Part shown: positions 33,645-44,557 of the stretch, piece by piece
How positions within the stretch are numbered: the stretch's first letter is position 1
How the letters are laid out: the number at the start of each line of letters is the position of its first letter
Assembly (NCBI GenBank): GCA_025403435.1
Contig: CM046333.1
Coordinates: forward strand, 17,447,770-17,511,769
From: Artocarpus heterophyllus
Taxonomy: Eukaryota; Streptophyta; Magnoliopsida; Rosales; Moraceae
DNA: 64,000 nucleotides
Direction: 5' to 3'
Position numbers and translations under genes: made by a program
Notes under the pieces: model-generated
The model's database searches: none
The model's input: the letters and a program-made list of their open reading frames with translations, nothing else
Told to the model about the DNA's origin: nothing

Positions 33645-34244
33645 TTAATTATTTATAATATTCTACTATAATAAAAGAGCTAATAGACTTAATTAGCACT
33701 AGTATAAGCCTATTATTGGAAAAACCTAAGTTATAATTTGTCATTTGAACTAATTAATACAAGTTTTAACTATAGTGTCACTAGAATAAAATTATAAGTT
33801 CTAAATTTAGACCAAGTGCTTGCAAAGAAAGAACATTATTTAGTAAAGAAAAACAAACATGTTCATGTAGATATGTAGAAGAATTGTTAACAACTAAAAG
33901 CTCTTTAATATTTCGTTCGAATAACTCTCCAAAGTTGTTTTTCGAAAGGCTCAATGCCTCGTAAAGCTTATAAGCTGGTTTCTAAAATCTCTATGTTCTA
34001 TGTTGTTATGTTTACAATTATATATGGTATAGATCTAAAGGAATTTACTGTCGTTTTGAAACCGAGATCAGTGTATCATTTGGAAACCCAAATCAGTGTA
34101 AATAGTGGAGTCAAAGCCCACGCTTGGACTGTGTACAACAAATTTTTTTTAAAAAAAAATTTTTGACCGTACTCTATATATATATATATATTAGCTAACA
34201 TATAATTAATGCATAAAATAATGGATCTAGAATATTATCATCAT

Positions 34245-34372
34245 TGACAAGTTAGGGCAGTTTAGTTGGTTGTAAGTCCTTCAACCCCAACCATAGGTTG
34301 AAAGTTTAAGTTACGCTTAGTCCCACTCGAAAGTATGTGGCTTTTTCCCTCCCCTTATATAAAAAAAAGAGA
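34245..34372 (+). mobile_element. tRNA-derived SINE, copy 2
   Basis: About 128 bp, same family as copy 1 (GCAGTTTAGTTGGTTGTAAGT, CCATAG, CTTAGTCCCACTCGAAAG, CCCTCCCC). Perfect 15 bp target duplication GAATATTATCATCAT at 34230-34244 and 34373-34387. The B box is changed to AGTTTAAGTTAC, two or three transitions from copy 1, so its internal promoter is probably dead. A-tail AAAAAAAA present. Confidence 0.92.
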
Positions 34373-36513
34373 GAATATTATCATCATCTATCATCTAATT
34401 AGGACGATAACTTCAATCCTTGATTCAATTTAGTGACTCCTTACGTTTTCAATGCTTGCTCTTTAGAGTACTTGAATGGATGTATAAGCGTTTAGTGTTT
34501 ATAAGAAAGAATCACACTCTGTCTAATTTACGTCCTTGCTTTGCACTCAAGTTATTATAGAACTCCTCACCAAGACATTCTCTCTCTAAAACTGAGAATA
34601 ATGATTGGAACAAATAAAAGGCTTTCTATGAACATATATTTACAGATGCATAAGAGGACTCCTTCTCTAATTCAAAATTATTTAACTGTGAAGCATATCA
34701 GTTCTCTGAGAAGGGACTATCTATGCCACACAAAAAAGATAGTTTTCCTATGAGAGGTGTTAGCTTATGGTCCAAGTAGGAGATAAAATCTCCTTGATCC
34801 TGATTCTTTTTGACTCAAAATTCAAATACCTATTCTGTAAAAATCCTAACCCCTATGCCTAGTATCACACTGTATCATTCAGATTTAAATTAATAAAAAA
34901 ATCATATTATTTAATTTCAGAGTGTATTAATTTAAAATGAATTAATAATTCATTACTCATTAATTCAAAAAATGTTTCAGAGATGGCATGGAGAATTATG
35001 AACTTACAATTTCAAATTTTAGTAAGATTAATAATTAATTAGCAACTTAATTAATATATAAATTTCATTAATTCCAAAGTTTCTCTATTAAAAACTGAAT
35101 CATTTATTGATATAAATATAATTTATTCAAAGAATTGAATCATCAATTGATATAATTACTTCATATAGATCAATCCTCCTCAAATAGCTCATAACTAGAG
35201 TTAGGTACAAATTCCATTAACCTCTCTAAAAATCTTTCTCTTTAGGTATCGTTGATTTTCAAACAAACAATAGATTTATGATCATGTTATAAATTGAGGG
35301 CTCTTGTTCTTCAAGTCCTAAACCAAAACTTAAGAGAACTATTTATTTGACTTTATAATGAAGGAATATGATTTCATTTGGTAAGAAGCTTTACTGATTA
35401 AATCAAAAAATAAAATTTTATGAATAGGAGTCTGTTAATAAATTAAGATTTAGATCCTTTTATATATGATCATCATTGATTAATTTTGAATTCTCTATTT
35501 ACTAACGAAGATCATCAAATATTTCAAATTAATCTTGTTCTAGTCCTATATAATTATATTATATAAAGTACATTTATCCAATGAATCTTCATCAACAATC
35601 CAGATAAGACTAGGATTGTTTTATACAAAATGTGAATGAACAGTATTAATAATTATTAATTAAAGATTTTAACTATAATTATGTATTATGGACATGAATT
35701 TAGATTATTATCCTTAAATGTTAGCCTCTTTTATATAACACTTATATACAATATTTAAGGTCATATAAATAATTATGAAATTTTCATGATACTTATAAAA
35801 CATCTAAATAACATGTACACAAATATATAATTAGATAACTAATCCATTTACTGTATACCAAAAATGTCTTTATACTTATAAGCTCCAATGCAAACATTTA
35901 TAGCTGATCTGTATGTTTTTATGTCTTAAATTTTTTAATCATATACCTAATTATAACTTATCGAATTTGATCGCAGATTGATGAAGTTTTCACCTCCAAA
36001 CATGAATATTATCACAACCTAAAACAAAGGCTAGTGGGAAATTTGATAAGTTTTATAAAACGGGGTTAAATAATTTTTCAAATAAAATATGCAATTTTTC
36101 CTTTCAATACTAGACCCATAATAATGTGTCAACCTGCCAAATTTGGATATAAATTTTCATGATCATCATGCAAGAGTGTTTATCATGTATTACTCACTCA
36201 CCATATCACATTTAGCAAATTTTAATACAGAAGTTCCTAAATCTCAAGTTCATCACGTCACAAATATAGAATGTTCAAGAAGACAAATAAAAATATGACA
36301 ATCCTTCCAAAAAAACCCACAACCAAAGAATCATTCACGAGCTCCTTGTCACCCTAAGTACTCTGATGATCTAACTTTCATTCATTGCAGAAAAGGGACG
36401 CTGAGCCAAAGCCTAGTAGGAATTTTGACTACTCAGCTTAAATCAACTAATAATTATAAAAAGAATGATATATTTTCCTAAGCAAAAGAATACACATAAA
36501 TTTATGGATTTCC

Positions 36514-36656
36514 AACAATTAATAGAGGAGAATCTAATTTCCTAGTGAACCAGCAAAACTTAACAATTAATAGTAAAGAATCTAGTTTCCAAGAAAACTT
36601 GTAAAACTTAGCAATCCATAGGAAAGAATAGCTTCTAAGAGAGCCTGTGAAAAAAA
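36514..36656 (+). repeat. Minisatellite, three units of 48 bp
   Basis: AACAATTAATAGAGGAGAATCTA at 36514, AACAATTAATAGTAAAGAATCTA at 36562 and AGCAATCCATAGGAAAGAAT at 36610 start successive diverged units. Confidence 0.85.
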
Positions 36657-36807
36657 AATAGCATTTAAACATTCAAATAAAAAAATATATAAAACATCAA
36701 TTCATTATCCAATTAATATTTGATAAGATTAGAAACACATCGCCATAATCTAACACTCATGTCTTAGTTGTTAGTGAAGGAAAGGAAGAAGGAAATGGAT
36801 TAAAATC

Positions 36808-36865
36808 ATCTGTTGTGCTCTAAATGAGCACCTCATATCTGTTGTGCCTCAAATGAGCACCTCGA
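36808..36865 (+). repeat. Short tandem duplication, period 29 bp
   Basis: ATCTGTTGTGCTCTAAATGA at 36808 and ATCTGTTGTGCCTCAAATGA at 36837, each followed by GCACCTC. Confidence 0.9.
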
Positions 36866-38164
36866 GAGTAGTATAAATGCATAAATATAATGCCCCAAAG
36901 TAGGGGTTAACAGTTTTTAATAAATTAAATAAAGATCAAAAAATAAAAATAAAATATCAAAACAAATTTGTTCGAGACTCAAATAAAAACTCTCAATTCA
37001 AAATAAAAATATAAACGACAAATAAACCATAGTTTAATATGGCACCTTTAATTTAATAATATAAAACCATCACCATTATCATTTCAACCCTCAATATATA
37101 ATGCTTACATTATTGAGGAGAACCTTCTTAGTAACAGAAAAGATTCCAACTGATTACAGATACATAGTTTGCTCAACTATATTTATCGTAGCCACCTCAC
37201 ACTTAGTGATTCCTGAAAAGATAAAAATATAGGGAAATGAGCAAGAACATGCTCAGTAGGGAAAGCCATTACTTACCTTTAGGTTTTTATCATTGCCACA
37301 TTAAAACCCACATGGTTAGTTAGTTCACAACATTATTCATCAATATCATCATGTTCATTTTTGGTGGATACCTTTTGATCATTCTTATCAAGTTTCATAC
37401 ATATATACATATACATAATAGTTCATGATTTAATAAAGCTTATCTATATCCATCGCGGAATAGAGTATCATATCACTCAACTCAACGAAACCCAAATGGA
37501 CGTACTTGATCACTCTACAATCATTCCAAAGGTGTCCAGTGAGGGGACATCAAGCCCCGGATCCCCACCAAGTCAATTTCTATACAGTACATTTTGAAAC
37601 TTTTGACCTAAGGAAGCATTATCACCTTCCCCCTATTTCACCTTTTAGGGTTTTCGTGCTCAGTGACATAGCTGCCGCCCTCTTCACGTCTTACCATTCC
37701 TCTATAATCAATCATTATATATATAGAGTTAGTTTTCCTGACCATGCTTCTCAATTTATAACAACACATGTCAAATCAATTTATTCCTCGTTGTATAATA
37801 CAGGATGAGTTCATGTCATTGTCTCATAAGTGATATTTATATAGTAGCTGTTTAACATACACATGTATCTTGCAATGTAAATAACAAATTTTTAATTCCA
37901 TAAAAACCTCAGAAAATATGAGCAATAGATTCCTTACCTTTTGGCTAATACAATGCTGATAACTTCCAGCTCATGATACCAAGTTCATCATATATGCTCT
38001 AAGTATTTCGTTATCCTACGACGTATAAAATAACCATACTTTTAACTTAATTCCTATTCTATAATCATGTATTTATTCTTATTAGTGTGCCATAATCATT
38101 AAAATAAAATCTTGGAACATTTCATAACACAAAACGTTGAAAAACATATGAGTTTGGACTGACT

Positions 38165-38424
38165 GATCGGCCTGTTGATTAATTACTTTTGGCCTACCTA
38201 TCAAACAACACAATTCAAACCTCTCTATTGGCTTGTTGGTTTGTAAGGTTTGGCCTGTCGGTTCCACAGAGTTTGGCCTACCGGTCTACAAGGTTCGGCC
38301 TGTCGAACCTAGCAGTGTTCAGCCAGTCGATCTACAAGGTTCGGCCTGCCGATCTACAGGATTCGGCCTGCCAAATTTGTAGACGGGTTTGGCCTGCTGA
38401 TTGACAAGTCTAGCCTGTCAATAG
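38165..38424 (+). repeat. GGCCTGCC array, longest copy (11 sites)
   Basis: Core starts at 38168, 38190, 38229, 38251, 38274, 38296, 38320, 38342, 38364, 38390 and 38411. Apart from one double-length step, spacing is 21-26 bp and mostly 22. The best units read TTCGGCCTGCCGA with the spacer TCTACAGGA or similar. All sites point the same way on the plus strand. Confidence 0.92.
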
Positions 38425-38919
38425 AAGAATTTTTGAGAATTCCAGTTTTCTATTTTGAAGGTTTCAAACTTTAAAACTTATTCCGACCCTTTTTATCAAC
38501 TTCTAAGACATAGAAAATGCATAAAAACTAAGAAATATCACACTCAAACATATATGGATCATCTTTCTTAAAATTTTCATACTCAATACACAAATCTAAG
38601 CCAAAAATCAAAACTTTTTAAAACTAGTTCAAAAACTCATTTTAAACAAAGATATATGTAAATCAAGCTTCAAAAATGTCGTATAATTACTCACAAATAT
38701 CAAAAACACATTTTTCACAAATTTCATGCTAAAACATGGATTTAGATCAAAGTTTTAACTTCGAAAACCTTACCTCAAGCTTGAAGAAAAATAGTGATTT
38801 TGCTTGCAAAAATGCTTAATCTTTAGTTTGTGATTTTAGAAGATCTAAGAAGTTAACCTCGGATTTCTCTCTTGAATACCTTGAAGTGGGGTTGATGATC
38901 TTAATTTTGAAGTAAACAA

Positions 38920-39020
38920 GGGAGAGAGAAAGAAGAGATAATGAGAGAGAAAGAGGGAGTGTCTCATGGGAGGAAAGAAGAAAAGAAGAAGAAAAAGAAA
39001 AGAAAAAGAAAGAAAGTGGA
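38920..39020 (+). repeat. GA-rich purine tract in LTR
   Basis: About 100 bp almost wholly of A and G on the plus strand, at the position where related LTRs have a pyrimidine-rich leader on the coding strand. Confidence 0.8.
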
Positions 39021-39287
39021 GGAGACAAATGGAGGTTGGCAAATAAAATTAAGTCTCTATCAGAGACTTTTGCAGCAAATAATGCCAAATTGTAATTTTG
39101 AAATTAATTAGAACTTCCAAGGACATTTTGGTAAATATACTAAATAGGTATAGAAAATTTTTAAAAATTTAAAAGTATATAGAAATAAATAACGTGAAAT
39201 AGATTTTAGATAAAACAAAGTTTTAATTGGAACATTAATAATTAATTTAATTATAATGATACATGTTAGAAAATAACGGGTGTCATA

Positions 39288-40226
39288 ATAAATCCTCAAG
39301 GAAATTTTCAAATGACCATAATTTAGTTTGAGGTGCCATATGAGTTCACAATGACAAAGAAAAAATGAAATCTGATGGTGGGGGAAACATTTTGACCACT
39401 TTATTAACTTATTTATTTATTTAAATATTAGAACCTTATAGATTAAATTTTCTTTCTCAAAGTTACTTAAAATTTCAAAAGGGCCTAAAATTTAAATTTT
39501 TCTTCAAATAAAAACCATGGGTTATATTAATATTGTGAGGTACTAAGGTCGAAAATGATACAACTCTAATAGGATGTTTAGAATTTCAATTATAACTTTA
39601 CATAGTATAAACCTTTCAAAAGCTATAGTAAAAAGCAAAAAGTTACTTTACAGATCTTAAACTTGAAACATATGTTCCAATTGATTCTTCAAACGTAGGC
39701 CAAAATGTTGGATTTAATACAACGCCTTGATCATTTTCCTCACCCAGCTAGCATTAAAGGAAAAAAAAAAAGAAAATAAAAAAGCTGTGAAGAAATTTCC
39801 TAGATATTAGGCTAAAGTGCAAGAGAGTTTATATTCAGCTGACACGGGTTGTGCAAGAAGAAATAAAAAGGCTCCTACACAAACACATACGTACATGCAC
39901 GTGTGTATATTTCCGCATGCGAGCATCTGCACTTCCTAGTTCCATAATTTTTTTTTTTATTCATGCACGTAGCAAAGGGACAAGGTCCGCTATTAAATAC
40001 TCTCCACTAATTTATTAATTAAATTATTTATTATGACATATATATACAAAACAAAAATAACCATATTTTATAACAAAAAAAATTAGATTTACAATACAAT
40101 TTTTCAAAAAGGTTGCTTTCATAATATTTTGACTTAAATTCATGAAAGGTCATTGAACTTCGTTCTCTTTTTAAAATTAGTCCTTGTTTTAAAAAATGTT
40201 CTAATTTAGACCCTAAACTCTTTAAG
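39288..40226. other. AT-rich DNA, no gene seen
   Basis: No supported frame or element. A CACGTG motif at about 39898 lies in a small GC-richer patch (39830-39940), with no gene next to it. Confidence 0.45.
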
Positions 40227-41072
40227 TATCTCAAATTTAGTTACTTAGTCAAAATTTCGTTAAAATTTAGATGAAAAAGAATGGTAATCTCATAATTTGG
40301 CCTTAATAATAGACAATCTTTAAACTTTATTATATATTTTTGTTGTTTATGCATTTTCTCATATAATGCCTTTATATTATTTTCTTTTGTTGAGATAAAA
40401 CATGCACAATAAACCAAATTGTAATATGCATTTTTTTTTTGTTTATACTATATTGTTTACGCATGTTCTCTTATATACTTCTTTTATGATTTATTGTTGT
40501 CACTGTGTTATTTTATTTTATTTTTATGTTTTACGATTTGAGTTTAGTAAATATTAAAGACATGGTAATTATATATTTTTTATACAAGATAAATCAAAGT
40601 TGCTATTTTTTTTCTTGCATATGAATTTAAATGAAGAAATTTCACTGACACAAGTCTGCAACTTAAAAAATGGACTGCAAACTTTTTTTCCCCTCTATAC
40701 TACGTGAAAAGTATAAAAAGAAATAATTAAACTCTATTATGAAGAAGTCTTTTATCTTTTGCTTTTTTTAGAAAAGCAGGATTACGAAAAGATTCATAAA
40801 ATTTTATTGTTATCTTTAAAAGCTGGAGTTCATGTTTAAAAGTTGCTAATCTTTTATTTAAAATCATTGGACAAAACTTCTTCTAATTTAATTTATTATT
40901 CATGAATTTAAATGTGTAAACTTTCTTATGAAATGATTTGGATTTTGTAGTGTCTTTTTCATAGGAAATAGTAAGCATTCACCATATTTTATTTATAGCT
41001 TAACGACCATTATTTTAACATTTTTTATTTAAATTTTTTTGGAATTTTAATTAAGGGACTAAATTTGAGACA
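40227..41072. mobile_element. Inverted-repeat-bounded DNA, possible non-autonomous transposon
   Basis: TCTCAAATTTAGTTACTTAG starting near 40229 is the near-inverse of ATTAAGGGACTAAATTTGAGA ending near 41070 (about four mismatches over 25-26 bp). The ~790 bp between is AT-rich and has no frame. Similar 'aatttagaccctaaact' text lies just outside on the left. No target duplication could be set. Confidence 0.4.
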
Positions 41073-41299
41073 CTTCTACTATAGCATTTGGATTTGAATT
41101 CCCAAAATTCAGGGGGAGGAGAGAACTCTAAAAAAGGGATACATAGTCAATTTGATTTGATTCCCTCTGGATTTAAATTTTGCTCTAAAAAAACATGTAT
41201 CCAGGCTATTATGTGGACACCAAGTCCAATAAGGTGACTCTGTCTATAAAACTCAAAAACTAATTTTAGAAAATAAAAAAAATAGAGACATTTAACAAA

Positions 41300-41673
41300 T
41301 CTGACTCTAATAATTTATATGCAAAGCGTGAATTTCACTGAAATGCTGTGCGAATATTTTTTAAGAAAAGATGACTGATTAGTTAGGTACAGAATGAAAA
41401 CTTATGTTAAATAATCCAGATTTTAGGGCATCTAAAAGAAATCAGATTGCAAATTAGTGCACTAAAAGCACCACCAAGGACTAGACATCCAACTCTAATA
41501 ATTTATATGCAAAGCGTGAATTTCACTGAAATGCTGTACTAATATTTTTTTAAGAAAAGGTAATTGATTAGTTAGGTAAAGAATGAAAACTTATGCTGAA
41601 TAATCCAGAATTTAGGGCATCTAAAACAAATCAGATTGCAAATTAGTGCACTAAAAGCACCACCAAGGACTAG
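41300..41673 (+). repeat. Recent tandem duplication, period 188 bp
   Basis: Two units with very few differences, from CTCTAATAATTTATATGCAA (41305; 41493) to GCACCACCAAGGACTAG. They are non-coding. Confidence 0.95.
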
Positions 41674-41675
41674 TT

Positions 41676-41777
41676 TTATCCTCGTTGTCGGAGTCTAAAG
41701 TTCAGGCTAAAAATATTGTGCAAAGCTTAATTAAATATAAGAAGGGAAAAAAGGCTTAAAAATAAAAACGAGGATAA
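41676..41777. repeat. Inverted repeat TTATCCTCGTT / AACGAGGATAA
   Basis: Perfect 11 bp arms at 41676-41686 and 41767-41777 around about 80 bp. The right unit of the 188 bp duplication ends against the left arm. Confidence 0.75.
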
Positions 41778-42002
41778 GATGATAGCAGAGCGTAATACTG
41801 CTTTCTATTGGATACATCGTACATACGTTTTTGTTTAAAAAACAAAAAATCCTTTTGCCGCCCTCCCAACTCGGTACGCTTTTGTCTTTCATTTATATTT
41901 TATGATAACAATTTGGAGCATGTGTTGTCTAGTCCACACATATAGCAGCTAGCTATAGTTTTCTATGCAATACTTAAAATCCTCATTGGATTAATTTAGT
42001 AG

Positions 42003-42120
42003 GTATAATAGAATTTTTGTATAATAAAGAAAGAAAAAAGAAAAATGACAAGGAACATATGTATAATATAATTTTTGTATAATAAAGGAAAGAAAAAGGA
42101 GAATTGACAAGCAATGTGCA
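42003..42120 (+). repeat. Tandem duplication, period 58 bp
   Basis: GTATAATAGAATTTTTGTAT at 42003 and GTATAATATAATTTTTGTAT at 42061 begin two units that continue with an AAAG-rich part and TGACAAGxAA. Confidence 0.9.
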
Positions 42121-42845
42121 TATTATCCTATTTATTGCTGTGGGTTCTCAACATATTTGTGAATTTTTTTAACTTTAAAAATTTGAATACAAGGAATGGC
42201 TTCTAACATTTAGCAAAAGCCACGACATAATGAGTCTAAATTAATTCTAAAAATATAAGGCTAAAAATCAATAAGGTTAAAAGTTAAAATATAGTAGAAC
42301 ATATAAATGTGTTCTTTGGATTATTGGTTCAAACATTAAAAAAAAAATCCAATTTGAACAAATTTAAATAAAATACATCCTCTCACAAAATTTAAATGAT
42401 CACGTTTTCTTTAGTTTGAATTGGTAATTTAAACTAGCGATCTCAAAATATTCTTTTTTTTGAAAATTTTATTTATAAATTAGGAGAAAAGCTCAAACTT
42501 ACAAACAACCTAAACAAAATTGGTAAAGTACTATAAAATCATAGGTTAAGGAATGCCGAGTGAATGATATTAAATTGGAGATCATGTAGAATCAATGACA
42601 GCTTTACGTATAATATTGTATATTACATATGTGTCTACTATTCTTTTACTTTTTGTATGTTCATCATAAAATGTGCCTCGCTAAAAGTTTGGAAAAGATA
42701 GATAAGGCATTTGAGAACATAGTTTGTCTTTAAAGTTGGTTGAAACTACAAAATATATTTCCGATTGCATTTCTAAAAGCCTTATGAATAAGATTATCTT
42801 AAAACTAAAACATAGCAAAAGAAGTAAAGAGGTGCACATTTTTTC
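42121..42845. other. AT-rich DNA, no gene seen
   Basis: No supported feature. Confidence 0.45.
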
Positions 42846-43418
42846 TGTTAGCAATGTTGCATAAAATAAAGAGGAACAAACAAGTTAATATTAAGAAAAT
42901 ATTACAAAAGAGGGAGAAATAAGTACAATGAAATTTTCAACCTTAAACTGAATCAAACACAAAAAGGACATCAAGGCACGTGAAAGACTCGCTTTCCCTA
43001 AAATAGATTCACTTTCTCCACAAGTGCTTGAGATCATGTTGAGCATACGCTTCCAGGATATAACGATGATCGAGTAGGACCCTGGCACCACAAGTAATAC
43101 TCCAGTGAGCTTGAAACTGTGCCTTCATTCTATCACCAGAGAATCTAAAAGCTCTAAGATAACATAAGCCTAACAACAAGAGAGAGCATATTAAAATTAT
43201 GAATTAGTGTGTAAAAATGTGTTGCGAGTAGCCTCTTTATATAGATTGTTGAGGGATGTGTTACTAACCTGGAAATAATGAGGATTTAATCTAAATTATT
43301 TTCCGAATAATGAGAGTTCAATTCAAAGGTTATAACCTTTGATATTCAGCCATTAACATGCCTATTATCATGTTTAGATTCAGCCATTAACATTAACATG
43401 CTCATTAACATGCTTAAT
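42846..43418 (-). mobile_element. Copia LTR fragment related to copia-1
   Basis: Starts TGTTAGCAATGTTGC on the plus strand and follows the copia-1 LTR in order: GGCACGTGAAAGACTCGCTTTC, a stretch with GTGCTTGAGATC, CTTCCAGGATATAACGA, CTTGAAACTG, then CTCTTTATATAGATTG as the promoter box on the minus strand. It is much more diverged than the two copia-1 LTRs are from each other. It is cut at 43418 by the next LTR, and its remaining end was not found. Confidence 0.75.
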
Positions 43419-44157
43419 TGTAATGCCCCCTTACGGACATCACAATAATCGTTCTTTTTTTTTTCCATTTAAATCATCATTTAAAGATAAATAATTCAAA
43501 TAAAACATCTACCGTTAAGCTAATATCCCATGAAAAACCATGCATTTTTTTTAGAAAACTATTTACTAGATTTATTTTTCTCTCCTCGATTAGGTCGATG
43601 GAACGTCTAATGTGTTCGGCTAACCTACGACCTACAGAAATAGTTAGTAACAAGCTTAACAAGTAACAAAATACAAACATACACAAAAATTTTAAATATT
43701 ATTTTAAACTCCCAAGAAAAGTATGCTTAAATGTCCATATAATTAAAAACATCATAAAAAGAGAAGCATAGTAAAATCTCTACAAAACAAAATTCCAAAA
43801 ATTAAAATGTCCTAAAACACTTAAAAGTCCAAAGAAAATAAATTAAGTCTCAAATCAACTTAAGTACGGAAAGTAACATTAAAATAAAATCATTGCTTCA
43901 ATTTTCCTTTTTTTTTTTTCCTTTTTGTGGCATGATTCTGTTTCCAATGCAACACTTCTACACACATACTTGTACCTGTCCTCTATCCTATTTCATATGT
44001 CTTTTACCTTTATCTGCAACATGATATTAAAGTAAGAATGTATAACTTAATAAGTACACTTTCATATCTCACAACATAAAATATGAACTTTCATAAAAAC
44101 ATAACATAAGATCATAATCACAATCATAATCATGATAGTACACAGGGCGCATGTATA

Positions 44158-44180
44158 TATATATATATATATATATATAA
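44158..44180 (+). repeat. TA microsatellite
   Basis: About 22 bp of alternating TA within the LTR. A longer one (about 34 bp) lies at 44370-44403. Confidence 0.9.
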
Positions 44181-44365
44181 TATCTTTCATTTAAACTTCC
44201 ATGTTAAAACATTATTCATATTATTTTTAAGGATCCAAGTGTTGTACCATTAACATTATAGGGACGTCGTCATGAAAGGGGTGGGTAATAGACCCAAACA
44301 AAACATGACAAGTCTAATCTTATGAGACATCATAAACAGAAATAGGATATGCAATGCTTAATTAA

Positions 44366-44405
<40 letters not shown>

Positions 44406-44557
44406 CTTTCTTTAAAAACTTGTTATAAACCATAAAAACATCCTTAGGAAAATTCATCGTAAAAGGTCATGAAAGAAAAATATTTGTTTACAAATGTTTA
44501 ATCATAAAACATTCCTTATCATTTCTCATAAATTTTATCATGTTGCACGTGAGAATA

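Larger units (their letters stand above)
34388..36885. other. AT-rich DNA, probably degraded LTR sequence
   Basis: No gene. Sub-stretch 34430-35900 reads like an old copia-type LTR and leader (TCACACTCTGTC, CTGAGAAGGGACTATC, long AT runs), but ends cannot be set. 35940-36500 contains AAAGCCTAGTAGGAAT, similar to a phrase in the solo LTR at 37230-37270. Two local repeats are listed separately. Confidence 0.4.
36886..39287 (-). mobile_element. Solo LTR, chromovirus-like, minus strand
   Basis: 2402 bp bounded by a perfect 5 bp duplication ATAAA (36881-36885 and 39288-39292). Ends TATAATGCCCC and CGGGTGTCATA match the TGTAATGCCCC / GGGTGTTACA style of the 7771 and 43419 LTRs after one transition in each terminus. 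Landmarks include a chromovirus-like GAGCAAGAACATGCTCAGTAGGG segment (37240), an 11-site GGCCTGCC array (38165-38424), a splice-donor-like region on the minus strand near 38770 and a purine-rich part at 38920-39030. Most of the interior does not align by eye with the 7771 LTR, so it is a related but different family. Confidence 0.82.

Noticed and set aside
38165..38424. CRISPR-like regularity of the GGCCTGCC array
   Set aside because: Repeats are only 10-14 bp, spacers 8-10 bp, units are strongly diverged, and the window is plant nuclear DNA with no cas genes.
38816..39088. 90-codon minus-strand frame with leucine/serine runs
   Set aside because: Product of the purine-rich tract in a solo LTR, not a signal peptide or membrane protein.
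39830..39960. Host gene promoter with G-box at 39898
   Set aside because: A single CACGTG in a small patch, with no TATA box, transcript or gene next to it.
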